A stretch of DNA of 16,481 bases, taken from positions 1-16,481 of the forward strand of contig HF998498.1 of NCBI GenBank assembly GCA_000433775.1, written 5' to 3'. Below, piece after piece: positions 1-6,019 of the stretch. The stretch comes from Corallococcus sp. CAG:1435 (GTDB lineage: Bacteria; Bacillota; Clostridia; Christensenellales; CAG-314). The stretch's first letter is position 1. Every line of letters begins with the position of its first letter. Made by a program: the position numbers and the translations under genes. The notes beneath the pieces are model-generated. The model saw nothing but the letters and a program-made list of their open reading frames with translations. It was not told the DNA's origin and made no database searches.

Positions 1-11
1 GCAGTCCGCAT
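1..11 (-). CDS. Start of an unidentified gene cut by the left edge
   Basis: Only the first three codons and two further bases are inside the window (Met-Arg-Thr). The start is well supported although the product is unknown: an AAGGAGG ribosome binding site (21-27) sits 9 nt upstream of the ATG, and a strong promoter lies further upstream. The gene reads leftward out of the window, so nothing can be said about its function. Confidence 0.55.
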
Positions 12-43
12 TTCAGCGTTCCTCCTTTTTGTTAGTTATTTAT

Positions 44-72
44 ATTATAGCATATTTTTCCGATTTTTTCAA
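44..72 (-). promoter_or_regulatory. Sigma-A promoter for the left-edge gene
   Basis: On the minus strand there is TTGAAA (67-72), a 17-nt spacer and a perfect TATAAT (44-49). The start site would fall near 37, leaving a leader of about 25 nt before the AAGGAGG site and the ATG at 11. Confidence 0.75.
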
Positions 73-120
73 TCCATTCTGCTCCATAAACGAAAAGTCG
101 AATCGCTTGCTGTCAACCGT

Positions 121-345
121 TTACCACTCCTGATTTTTTATGTTATCCGCTATATTCATAATCGGAACACCGAGTTCCTGTGCGTGCTTATAGCATTTAT
201 ATGCACCGCCATAATCACGCTTGATATAGACGATCATCATATCGCAGTTCTCGGCAAGCCATTTGTTGCGTTCCCCTATCGAGCAAAAACGATATGTCGT
301 AAGTTCAAGACCTGTTTTTTGAAAAAAGCGCCGAAATGCAGCTGT
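121..345 (-). pseudogene. C-terminal remnant of a SLOG/DUF1273-like protein
   Basis: An open frame runs through the tRNA-Asn and its terminator, but only the last 55-75 codons look like real protein. Visible are ERNKWLAENCDMMIVYIKRD, then YGGAYKCYKHAQELGVP, then a final MNIAD block. This matches the end of the small YpsA/DUF1273-type SLOG (Rossmann-like nucleotide-binding) proteins of Bacillota: an RN-x-W helix, a D-x(3)-AYV-like strand, a GGA loop and a closing I-N-I/L strand. The N-terminal half, with the first nucleotide-binding loop, is absent; upstream of about 345 the sequence turns into terminator and tRNA. There is no start codon with a ribosome binding site. I infer a 3' gene fragment left by a rearrangement that placed the 5S/tRNA pair next to it. 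The family call is from memory of the motif and is moderate. Confidence 0.5.
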
Positions 346-396
346 TAAATTCAAAGATTTTGTCCAACGACAAAAACACAAGATATAGTAACAAAA

Positions 397-431
397 AAAA
401 AGCACAAGATACGCAATATCTTGTGCTTTTT
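397..431 (-). terminator. Terminator of the 5S-tRNA-Asn unit
   Basis: A perfect 15-bp stem (397-411 with 417-431) encloses a 5-nt loop. On the minus strand it is followed by a run of nine T, so it terminates the 5S/tRNA-Asn transcript. The plus-strand side also ends in five T, so it may work in both directions. Confidence 0.88.
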
Positions 432-461
432 GTCTGTTGTAGCTTTTTCGTACAACAAAGA

Positions 462-537
462 TGGCTGCCCCTGACAGACTCGAACTGACGACACTTCGGT
501 TAACAGCCGAATGCTCTACCGACTGAGCTAAGGGGCA
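462..537 (-). tRNA. tRNA-Asn (anticodon GTT)
   Basis: The 76-nt cloverleaf reads acceptor TGCCCCT/AGGGGCA, D-arm GCTCAGTCGGTAGAGC, anticodon stem TTCGG/CCGAA with loop CTGTTAA, discriminator G and an encoded CCA. The anticodon GTT gives asparagine. The T-stem GTCAG/CTGTC has one T-T mismatch at its second pair, which is unusual but not disabling by itself. The gene lies 8 nt downstream of the 5S rRNA, a common arrangement at the end of clostridial rRNA operons, and is probably co-transcribed with it. Confidence 0.93.
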
Positions 538-545
538 ATATGGAT

Positions 546-660
546 GCGGCAACTACCTATCCTCCCGGAGGGTGATCCTCAAGTACTTTCGGCGTAAGAG
601 AGCTTAACTTCTGTGTTTGGAATGGGAACAGGTGGATCCTCATCGCCATTATCACCGGAA
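546..660 (-). rRNA. rrf: 5S ribosomal RNA
   Basis: Read on the minus strand, this contains the canonical 5S blocks: CCTGTTCCCATTCCAAACAC, then GAAGTTAAGCTC, then CGCCGAAAGTACTTG, and a closing GGATAGGTAGTTGCCG. The terminal helix pairs CGGTGA at the 5' end with TTGCCG at the 3' end; exact ends are uncertain by a few bases. No 23S rRNA lies upstream; instead there is a terminator hairpin 27 nt away and then a broken protein gene. No clear sigma-A promoter is visible in that 27-nt gap, only a TATAAG-like hexamer at 678-683. The copy may be a displaced tail of an rRNA operon. Confidence 0.93.
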
Positions 661-686
661 TGGCTCCGCTTGTTGGACTTATACAA

Positions 687-717
687 GAAAAGCGCAAGTG
701 ACAGGCTTGCGCTTTTC
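687..717 (-). terminator. Hairpin terminator after the RlmD-like remnant
   Basis: A 12-bp stem (687-698 with 706-717) with a 7-nt loop ends in four T on both strands (followed by a C). It lies just downstream of the stop codon of the methyltransferase remnant and only 27 nt before the 5S gene, so it would insulate the 5S from anything transcribed through the remnant. Confidence 0.75.
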
Positions 718-721
718 CCTA

Positions 722-1069
722 TTATATTATTTCAAAATGAGCCAGAGTTTCTTTAATAGCCAAAACCATCTTTTCTGTCGGATGCGATCGCGGACGTTTT
801 AATTCTTCAACTGCGTTGGGAGCATCATACATTGGCAACCCCAAATTACGCTTAACCTCCGCAATATATGCCGTATGCACTTTGAAGCCATAATTCTCTT
901 CGACATATTTCTATATTTGTTTATAAGTCGTTTTTGCTTTCGGTTTTGAATCTTCTACTTGCTTTTGTGTTTCAGCCAAAGAAATTTGCCCTTCTTTCTC
1001 ACCAAACTCAACTTTTACGCTGATACGACTGTCGGGTTCTTTGTGGGACAAAAGAACCAGCGTCTCAAC
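722..1069 (-). pseudogene. C-terminal remnant of an RlmD-like rRNA methyltransferase
   Basis: Reading the minus strand from about 1069, the frame gives VETLVLLSHKEPDSRISVKV, an acidic linker, KTTYKQI, a TAG stop (911-913), then KYVEENYGFKVHTAYIAEVK, LPMYDAPNAVEELKRPRSHP and a final LAHFEII before TAA at 722-724. The VET(L/V)VLLS segment is the conserved end of the RlmD/RumA family of 23S rRNA uracil-C5 methyltransferases. The TYKxI...YIAEVKR tail is the extra C-terminal domain seen in clostridial members. The catalytic SAM-binding core is missing and the frame holds an in-frame stop, so the gene is dead. Homology ends abruptly close to a 10-bp inverted repeat (1093-1118). Confidence 0.8.
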
Positions 1070-1092
1070 GCGTGTATAAAAGGTAAAAAATA

Positions 1093-1118
1093 ACTACTTC
1101 AAAATATATTGAAGTAGT
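1093..1118. repeat. Perfect 10-bp inverted repeat at the break of the remnant
   Basis: ACTACTTCAA (1093-1102) is repeated in inverted form at 1109-1118 around a 6-nt AT loop. It lies about 25 nt beyond the point where RlmD-like homology stops. It has no T-tract and so is not a convincing terminator. The rest of the gene-free stretch up to the tRNA-Val terminator (1119-1291) shows nothing I can identify. Confidence 0.6.
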
Positions 1119-1291
1119 ATATGAAAACCATTCTTATCAATCTATAATTGATACTCTTAAAGTTGTAAACTATGCAGATAATATCAATAAGGTTCAAGTC
1201 CTGTTTTTGCTCAGAAAAGGCAAAAAGTCAGCATAAAATTAAAACCTTTCTTACTATAGGGAAAACCCCCTATTTTTACCAGAAAAATAGC

Positions 1292-1328
1292 AAAAACCCT
1301 GAAAAACTCATCGTTTTTCAGGGTTTTT
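1292..1328 (-). terminator. Terminator of tRNA-Val
   Basis: A perfect 15-bp stem (1292-1306 with 1314-1328) with a 7-nt loop and T5 tails on both strands lies about 30 nt downstream of tRNA-Val on the minus strand. The core is ACCCTGA/TCAGGGT flanked by A and T tracts. Confidence 0.85.
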
Positions 1329-1358
1329 ACAGTGGACAGCATTTTTATCCACTAAACA

Positions 1359-1434
1359 TGGTGGACGATACAGGACTCGAACCTGTGACTTCCTCCACGT
1401 CAAGGAGACACTCTCCCAGCTGAGTTAATCGTCC
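1359..1434 (-). tRNA. tRNA-Val (anticodon GAC)
   Basis: The 76-nt cloverleaf reads acceptor GGACGAT/ATCGTCC, D-arm ACTCAGCTGGGAGAGT, anticodon stem TCTCC/GGAGG with loop TTGACGT, T-stem ACAGG/CCTGT, discriminator A and an encoded CCA. The anticodon GAC gives valine. It is a single-gene unit with its own promoter 12 nt upstream and its own terminator. Confidence 0.95.
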
Positions 1435-1446
1435 AAATGCTTGATT

Positions 1447-1475
1447 ATTGTACCACACAAAAAAGTTTTTGTAAA
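1447..1475 (-). promoter_or_regulatory. Promoter of tRNA-Val
   Basis: On the minus strand there is TTTACA (1470-1475), a 17-nt spacer and TACAAT (1447-1452), placing the start about 5 nt before the tRNA. The -35 segment and the following T-tract are repeated 29 bp further upstream (second TTTACA at 1499-1504), but no good -10 matches the second copy. Confidence 0.8.
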
Positions 1476-1637
1476 CGCATTAGACAAAAAAAAGTATTTG
1501 TAAACGCAAAATAATGCTTTATCTGTGGAAATTTAGCGGCGTTCAATTTCCGCAACAATGCTTTTTTTCACGAAAAATTTGGCGTGATTTTGGCGTGAAG
1601 TTTTTGAAAAAAAATGTTAAAAAATGTTTTGAAATAA

Positions 1638-1666
1638 TTGACACAATAAATTAAAAATGATATTAT
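1638..1666 (+). promoter_or_regulatory. Promoter of tRNA-Ala
   Basis: A consensus TTGACA (1638-1643), a 17-nt AT-rich spacer and TATTAT (1661-1666) lie 21 nt before the mature tRNA-Ala 5' end. It may also drive the tRNA-Ile region downstream, where no equally good promoter is visible. Confidence 0.85.
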
Positions 1667-1672
1667 TTATAG

Positions 1673-1775
1673 GCACTTGACGGACATGGGGGTGTAGCTC
1701 AGCTGGGAGAGCACCTGCCTTGCAAGCAGGGGGTCAGCGGTTCGATCCCGCTCATCTCCACCAACAGTCAAGTGC
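1673..1775 (+). other. Leader and trailer of pre-tRNA-Ala that can pair
   Basis: GCACTTGAC (1673-1681), just before the tRNA, is exactly complementary to GTCAAGTGC (1767-1775), just after it. In the precursor this would extend the acceptor arm by a 9-bp stalk, separated from the mature ends by small internal loops. The likely transcription start falls at the beginning of this leader. I infer a role in precursor processing or stability; a role as terminator is less likely because only three T follow the trailer arm. Confidence 0.55.
1688..1763 (+). tRNA. tRNA-Ala (anticodon TGC)
   Basis: The 76-nt cloverleaf reads acceptor GGGGGTG/CATCTCC (two G-T pairs), D-arm GCTCAGCTGGGAGAGC, anticodon stem CCTGC/GCAGG with loop CTTGCAA, T-stem AGCGG/CCGCT, discriminator A and an encoded CCA. 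The anticodon TGC gives alanine. Confidence 0.95.
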
Positions 1776-1922
1776 TTTAATTTGACAACAACGGTCAATG
1801 TGCCGAAGATACGCAAGGCGTACACCGTTTTTATATATATTGACAATTCCGTGTTGCTGTGAAGACAATTCTTCCTGCAACCGCCAATATATTTTTTGAA
1901 TATTACACATTTTTTAATGTTG

Positions 1923-1977
1923 ATATAGAAGCATAGCTCGGTAGGTTAGAGCACCACAATGCAACACAGGGTGGTGC
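1923..1977 (+). pseudogene. Duplicated 5' half of tRNA-Ile
   Basis: Bases 1923-1957 match 1990-2024, the 5' flank and 5' half of the real tRNA-Ile, at 34 of 35 positions (an A-to-G change in the D-loop), at an offset of 67 bp. After this, the sequence forms a GCACCAC/GTGGTGC hairpin with a 13-nt loop instead of a normal anticodon arm, and there is no T-arm or 3' acceptor strand before the next copy begins. It is therefore a tRNA 5'-half pseudogene and not a second tRNA. Confidence 0.8.
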
Positions 1978-1993
1978 GATACCGATTAAATAT

Positions 1994-2067
1994 AGAAGCA
2001 TAGCTCAGTAGGTTAGAGCACCACCCTGATAAGGTGGGGGTCGGTGGTTCGAGTCCACTTGCTTCTA
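1994..2067 (+). tRNA. tRNA-Ile (anticodon GAT), without encoded CCA
   Basis: The 74-nt body is intact: acceptor AGAAGCA/TGCTTCT, D-arm GCTCAGTAGGTTAGAGC, anticodon stem CCACC/GGTGG with loop CTGATAA, T-stem GGTGG/CCACT and discriminator A. The GAT anticodon gives isoleucine. The next bases are CTG rather than CCA, unlike the Asn, Val and Ala genes here, so maturation would need CCA-adding enzyme. The CCA plus terminator that should follow appear instead in two displaced 3'-end copies (2099-2145 and 2262-2307). No strong promoter of its own is visible; read-through from tRNA-Ala is possible. Confidence 0.9.
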
Positions 2068-2280
2068 CTGGGTGTCGCAAGGACGTGCCTTGCTCGCGCG
2101 AGTCCACTTGCTTCTACCAAAGCACACGCAAGTGTGCTTTTTTTTGTTGCCGTTTTGTGTTTCACACCACCGACCCTCTTTTTTGAAACTGTGGGGGTAC
2201 GGTGAGGACGCGATTGCTTATCGCAATACGCTGGGTGTCGCAAGGACGTGCCTTGCTCGCGCGAGTCCACTTGCTTCTAC
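2050..2280 (+). repeat. Three direct copies of the tRNA-Ile 3' end
   Basis: The 19-mer CGAGTCCACTTGCTTCTAC occurs at 2050-2068 (inside the tRNA), 2099-2117 and 2262-2280. Copies 2 and 3 are followed by the CA needed for a CCA end and then by the terminator hairpin; copy 1 is followed by TG. Serial duplication at a tRNA 3' end resembles attachment-site scars of integrating elements, but no integrase gene or element body is present here. Confidence 0.85.
2119..2145 (+). terminator. tRNA-Ile terminator, first copy
   Basis: A 9-bp stem AAAGCACAC/GTGTGCTTT capped by a GCAA tetraloop is followed by further T (eight in total). It directly follows an ACCA, as the original tRNA-Ile terminator would have done. 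Confidence 0.88.
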
Positions 2281-2281
2281 C

Positions 2282-2307
2282 AAAGCACACGCAAGTGTGC
2301 TTTTTTT
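2282..2307 (+). terminator. tRNA-Ile terminator, second copy
   Basis: The same GCAA-capped 9-bp stem as at 2119-2145, with seven T, again directly behind an ACCA. It is the terminator of the second 163-bp repeat copy. Confidence 0.85.
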
Positions 2308-2604
2308 GTTGCCGTTTTTGTTTTATACCACCGACTCTCTTTTTTTGAAGGTGTTGGTTGAAGATAAAATTTTGTACGGTGTAAATGCAATGAAATTTAA
2401 CGTTGACATGCCTTTTTGTTTATTTACAAAAACAGTGCAATAAAAATTGTGTGCATGTTGATTCTTGTTTGACATTTGTACTTGCCAACAGACATGAATT
2501 GAAAGACAAATTGCAAAGTTTGAATTACGCAAAAAGTTCAGTACACTTCAAAAACAATGTTTCGGAATACCTGCACAGAGTTTACCGCAATTAGCGTGAA
2601 ATAG
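2308..2604. other. Gene-free spacer
   Basis: No RNA gene or convincing reading frame is visible. The first ~45 bases are the decaying end of the 163-bp repeat. Two TTGACA hexamers occur (2403-2408 and 2469-2474); the first has TACAAA at a 16-nt spacing and could be a weak plus-strand promoter, but nothing recognisable follows before the terminator. Confidence 0.5.
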
Positions 2605-2631
2605 AAATGGAAGGCAGTGCCTTCCATTTTT
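2605..2631 (-). terminator. Terminator of the Sel1-repeat gene
   Basis: An 11-bp stem AAATGGAAGGC/GCCTTCCATTT with a 3-nt loop lies 7 nt after the stop codon of the minus-strand gene. The plus-strand side carries the longer T-tract (five); the minus side has three, so it may serve both directions. Confidence 0.7.
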
Positions 2632-2637
2632 GAATTA

Positions 2638-4077
2638 TCAGAAATTAATTTTTCTTTTTTTCAGTGCCTCAATGGCATTTGCCTGTCCTTGCTTGGCGGC
2701 TAACGTGTACCAACGTACTGCTTCCCTTTCGTTTTTTGTTACGCCCGTGCCGCTGTCGTAACAAACCCCCAAATTGTACTGTGCTTTCGCATATCCTTGA
2801 TTGGCTGCCAGCGTGAACAAACGGGCCGCTTCACTTTCGTTTTTCGCTACGCCAATACCGTTGTAGTAACAGACGCCCAAATTGTACTGTGCATTGGCAT
2901 GTCCTTGTTTGGCGGACAGCGTGTACAAACGTACTGCTTCGCTTTCGTTTTTCGCTACGCCAATGCCATGCCTATAACAGACGCCCAAATTGTACTGCGC
3001 ATCTGTATCGCCTTGATTTGCTGCCAGCGTGTACCAACGCACCGCTTCACTTTCGTTTTTCGCTACGCCAATGCCATTGTTGTAGCAGACACCTAAGTTG
3101 TACTGTGCGTATGCATCGCCTTGCTTGGCGGCTAACGTGTACCAACGCACCGCTTCACTTTCGTTTTTCGCTACGCCAATGCCATGCCTATAACAGACGC
3201 CCAAATTGTACTGCGCATCTGTATCGCCTTGATTTGCTGCCAGCGTGTACCAACGCACCGCTTCACTTTCGTTTTTCGCTACGCCAATGCCATGCCTATA
3301 ACAGACGCCCAAATTGTACTGCGCATTGGCATTACCTTGTTTTGCGGACAGCGTGTACCAGCGCACCGCTTCGCTTTCGTTCTTTTTCACACCCTTGCCT
3401 TGTATGTAACAATAGCCCAGATTACACTGTGCATCTGCGTTGCCCTTTTCAGCCGCCGCATGATACCAATACGCCGCTGTCATCAGGCTTTCATCGGTGC
3501 CTACTTCCCAGTAATTGCTTGACGCCAACTTAAACTGTGCATCTGCGTTGCCGTTTTGAGCAGAACGACAATACAGCCCCAACGCTTGTTGAGAATTTTG
3601 CTCCACGCCCAAACCTTTTTCGTAGCACTGCGCCAAGTTGAATTGAGCATCGGTATATCCAAGCGTAACGGCAAGTTGAAAATATTTTGCGGCTTGTTGC
3701 AAATTGTGTGTTTTGTCGACCTTTTCCGCCAATTTGGTGTGCAAATTGCCCAGCGCATATATTGCGTAGGAGTTTTCCTGGGCGGCGGCAATCAGATAGT
3801 ACTTGTGCGCCTTTTCGTATTTGCACTTTTTGAAATAGTTGTCCCCCAAAGTGATGAGGGCGTTTATATTTTCCAACCTAGCGGCACGTGAAAGAAAGGA
3901 TTTCGCAGCAAAGCCACGACCTCCCATATACTTGAAAAACAGACTGCTACCTTTCTTTACAGTGTCGGAATCGGGTTTTTGATAGGCATCCGCTCCGCAT
4001 TGCGGGCATTTGCCGTTGTTTTCAAAAATGTTTCCGCAACAGTGGCACACACGACTTTTAGCAGTATCAACGCCCAT
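2638..4077 (-). CDS. Zinc-ribbon protein with ten Sel1 repeats
   Basis: This 479-residue protein is probably cytoplasmic. I chose the GTATTT-ATG start at 4077 because it has a GAGAGG site 7 nt upstream and a promoter behind it; a longer frame reaches 4164 but lacks these. Residues 11-27 form a zinc ribbon (C11-x2-C14 ... C24-x2-C27, CPQCG). From about residue 105 there are ten Sel1-like repeats of about 36 residues with the signature AQYNLGVCYxxGxGV then KNESEAVRWYTLAAxQG. Repeats 1-3 are diverged; repeats 4-10 are near identical. Sel1 repeats form alpha-solenoids that scaffold protein interactions; the zinc ribbon may bind protein or nucleic acid. No signal peptide or membrane segment follows the chosen start. 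It is monocistronic, and its partner and pathway are unknown. Confidence 0.9.
   Translation of the reverse strand: MGVDTAKSRVCHCCGNIFENNGKCPQCGADAYQKPDSDTVKKGSSLFFKYMGGRGFAAKSFLSRAARLENINALITLGDNYFKKCKYEKAHKYYLIAAAQENSYAIYALGNLHTKLAEKVDKTHNLQQAAKYFQLAVTLGYTDAQFNLAQCYEKGLGVEQNSQQALGLYCRSAQNGNADAQFKLASSNYWEVGTDESLMTAAYWYHAAAEKGNADAQCNLGYCYIQGKGVKKNESEAVRWYTLSAKQGNANAQYNLGVCYRHGIGVAKNESEAVRWYTLAANQGDTDAQYNLGVCYRHGIGVAKNESEAVRWYTLAAKQGDAYAQYNLGVCYNNGIGVAKNESEAVRWYTLAANQGDTDAQYNLGVCYRHGIGVAKNESEAVRLYTLSAKQGHANAQYNLGVCYYNGIGVAKNESEAARLFTLAANQGYAKAQYNLGVCYDSGTGVTKNEREAVRWYTLAAKQGQANAIEALKKRKINF
2686..3441 (-). repeat. Seven 108-bp coding repeats in the Sel1 gene
   Basis: Seven in-frame 108-bp units encode Sel1 repeats 4-10. 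A block of about 135 bp at 2942-3076 is identical to 3158-3292, an offset of exactly two units (216 bp), including synonymous positions. That points to recent unit duplication or gene conversion rather than selection on the protein alone. Confidence 0.88.
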
Positions 4078-4110
4078 AAATACCCTCTCAACATAAACAA
4101 TATTTGTATC

Positions 4111-4139
4111 AATATAACATAACTCAACAAAAATAGCAA
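4111..4139 (-). promoter_or_regulatory. Promoter of the Sel1-repeat gene
   Basis: On the minus strand there is TTGCTA (4134-4139), a 17-nt spacer and TATATT (4111-4116). The start site would lie near 4105, about 28 nt before the ATG, which rules out the longer frame beginning at 4164. Confidence 0.65.
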
Positions 4140-4297
4140 TAAAAGCAAGTAAATATGTTGACATCAGGCTTTACGCTTAATGTTGACAAAGTTTCGAGCG
4201 TTGGCAGCGTTTTTTACGACACCGAAAAAAGTTGAAACATTCGGGTTTTCCGTAAAAAACTTTTTTTGACAAAAAAGCAAATTGTGCCTTGCAAAAG

Positions 4298-4327
4298 TTT
4301 ACAAAAAACACAAAAACATTGTACAAT
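4298..4327 (+). promoter_or_regulatory. Promoter of the M28 peptidase gene
   Basis: TTTACA (4298-4303), an 18-nt spacer and TACAAT (4322-4327) lie just before the AAGGAGG site and the ATG at 4350. The predicted leader is about 15 nt. Confidence 0.7.
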
Positions 4328-4349
4328 TAAGAAAAAGGAGGGAAATTTT

Positions 4350-5597
4350 ATGCAGAATTACAGAAGTTTCGATTTTTTGAACAAATTGTATTTTGTGAGA
4401 ACGGGCGGTTCGCCCGAGGAATACTCTGCCGCAATGCTCATCAAACAAGAGTGCGAAAGATTGGGCGCACAGGCGGAACTGGAAGCGTTTCCCGTGGACG
4501 GATGCAAAATAGCCAAAGCAGTGCTTAAAAATGCCGATACCGACAAAGAGTACGAATGTTGCGGCGTGGGAATGTCCGGCTCGACGCCCGTTGGAGGAAT
4601 TACCGCACCCTTTACATACGTTACAAGCGTTGAGGATGCGGAAATTCAGAATCTTGAGGGGAAAATTTGTCTTGTTCACACCAAACTGATGAAAACAAAA
4701 CTGTACAAGAAACTTGTGGAAAAGCACGCCTCTGCCGTTGTGCTGTGTTGCGGCGATGTGTACAGCCCCAAAGAAGACGTCGACCTGGGCGCATACATGT
4801 ACCGTGCACGCCACTACGACCATGGCAAAATTCCCGCAGTGTGCATCAGAATGAGCGATGCCGAAAAATTGTTGAGAGAAAAACCTTCGCAAGTGCATGT
4901 TGAAATGCTGGAAGAGGAATTCAAAAACAATTCGCACAACGTGGTTGCCACAATAGAAGGAAGCACCTTTAAGGATGAAATCGTTGCCTTCACGGCGCAC
5001 TACGATTCGGTGGAATTTTCCAAAGGCGCCTACGACAATGCCACCGGTTCTACGGCAATTTTGCAACTGCTCAGTTACTTTTTGCAAAACAAACCGTTGC
5101 GCACCCTAAAATTTATCTGGTGCGGTTCGGAAGAAATGGGTTTGCTGGGTTCCAAGGCATACGTTGAAAAGCACAAGGAAGAACTTGACAAATACAAACT
5201 GTGCATAAACATCGACATGCTGGGCGTTACCATCGGCAGTGATATTGCGTGCTGTTCGTCCAATATGTCTTTGGTAAACTATCTGCGTTACCTTGGTTGC
5301 GAGGTGGGATTTGCCATTGCCGCAAAACAGGACGTGTACTCCTCCGACTCCACACCTTTTGCCGACAGTGGCGTGCCTGCAGTTTCCTTTGCAAGACTTG
5401 CCCCAAAGGGCGGTGCGGAAATTCACTCTCACAAAGACGTGCTTGACTTTTTGGAAGAGGAAAACTACTACCGTTCCTGCAATTTTATTGCAGAATTTGC
5501 AAGACGGCTTGTCAATTCCCGTTGTTTCCCCGTGGAAAAGGAAATTCCAGATGAAGTAAAGCAAAAAATAGACAAGTATTACGGCAGAAAAGAATAG
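4350..5597 (+). CDS. M28-family zinc aminopeptidase
   Basis: This 415-residue protein is a predicted two-zinc exopeptidase that removes N-terminal residues from peptides. Start: the ATG at 4350 follows an AAGGAGG site 8 nt upstream; an in-frame extension to 4266 overlaps the promoter. Zinc ligands in the expected M28 order are H217 and D219 (HYDS), D229 (AYDNATGS), E261-E262 (GSEEMGLLGS), D289 (NIDM) and H359 (IHSHKD). Residues of about 105-175 look like an inserted PA-type domain (GKICLVHTK ... ASAVVLCCGD). There is no signal peptide or lipobox, unlike many secreted M28 enzymes, so I infer cytoplasmic peptide turnover. It is a single gene with its own promoter and terminator, divergent from the Sel1 gene. 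The family assignment is firm; the substrate is not known. Confidence 0.93.
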   Translation: MQNYRSFDFLNKLYFVRTGGSPEEYSAAMLIKQECERLGAQAELEAFPVDGCKIAKAVLKNADTDKEYECCGVGMSGSTPVGGITAPFTYVTSVEDAEIQNLEGKICLVHTKLMKTKLYKKLVEKHASAVVLCCGDVYSPKEDVDLGAYMYRARHYDHGKIPAVCIRMSDAEKLLREKPSQVHVEMLEEEFKNNSHNVVATIEGSTFKDEIVAFTAHYDSVEFSKGAYDNATGSTAILQLLSYFLQNKPLRTLKFIWCGSEEMGLLGSKAYVEKHKEELDKYKLCINIDMLGVTIGSDIACCSSNMSLVNYLRYLGCEVGFAIAAKQDVYSSDSTPFADSGVPAVSFARLAPKGGAEIHSHKDVLDFLEEENYYRSCNFIAEFARRLVNSRCFPVEKEIPDEVKQKIDKYYGRKE

Positions 5598-5614
5598 TTG
5601 CTAGCCGTACTGTG

Positions 5615-5644
5615 AAAAAAGCCGAGATTCTCCTCGGCTTTTTT
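5615..5644 (+). terminator. Terminator of the M28 peptidase gene
   Basis: A 12-bp stem AAAAAAGCCGAG/CTCGGCTTTTTT with a 6-nt loop starts 17 nt after the stop codon. Confidence 0.92.
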
Positions 5645-5978
5645 ATTATTACCTGATATTGTGGTTGTTTACTGCACCTGCCGTTTCAACATTACTTTTT
5701 GTTTTTCAGCCTGATTGTCGGTAGCATTTTTGCGTGAAGCAATTGCACATTACTTCACGTTCCGCTGTGTTGCCATGCGTTTTGCTTCACAAAGTAGTTT
5801 TTCCTTTAACCGTACCTTTAAGCGTGTTTAATTGAATATTCAAACCTGTTGCGTTTGTTTGGTCGAAACGATTGCATTACCTCAACTGTTTGACAGCGAC
5901 ATTGGTTTCGGTAACGAATTTTCGGATACGGTGGCAAAAAACAGACACAAAGCCAAAAAGGGCTTGTTGCTTTACAAA

Positions 5979-6019
5979 CAAAAAAAGGCAGACGTTTTGT
6001 CGTCAAACGCCTGCCTTTT
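5979..6019 (-). terminator. Terminator hairpin in repeat copy 1
   Basis: The stem pairs 5983-5997 with 6005-6019, with one internal A-C mismatch, and carries a T-tract on both strands (about seven on the minus strand). No minus-strand gene ends directly before it, so it looks like a spare copy. Confidence 0.65.

Larger units (their letters stand above)
2068..2350 (+). repeat. 163-bp tandem repeat carrying tRNA 3' end and terminator
   Basis: A unit starting CTGGGTGTCGCAAGGACGTG begins at 2068 and again at 2231. The first 73 bases of the two copies are identical, the T-tract differs by one base, and similarity fades after about 120 bases. The unit contains a GCAAGG/CCTTGC hairpin, the 19-bp tRNA 3' end and the terminator. 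The linker before copy 2 contains another hairpin (GCGATTGC with GCAATACGC). It encodes no convincing protein. Confidence 0.8.

Noticed and set aside
1190..1204. GGTTCAAGTCCTG-like T-arm sequence
   Set aside because: It resembles a tRNA T-arm, but no acceptor strand, D-arm or anticodon arm is found around it.
1091..1235. Plus-strand frame reading EVVYENHSYQSIIDTLK
   Set aside because: No start signal or family match, it begins inside the inverted repeat, and it is too short to judge.
2013..2270. 85-codon minus-strand frame
   Set aside because: It is a read-through of the antisense of tRNA-Ile and the 163-bp repeat; phrases such as WTRTTDPHLIR are the usual translation of tRNA antisense.
2403..2594. 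63-codon plus-strand frame ending just before a terminator
   Set aside because: It begins at TTG with no ribosome binding site, shows no known motif, and the terminator already belongs to the minus-strand Sel1 gene.
2797..3533. Long plus-strand frames with repeated HFRFSLRQCH-like units
   Set aside because: They are antisense shadows of the repeated Sel1 gene and have no start signals.
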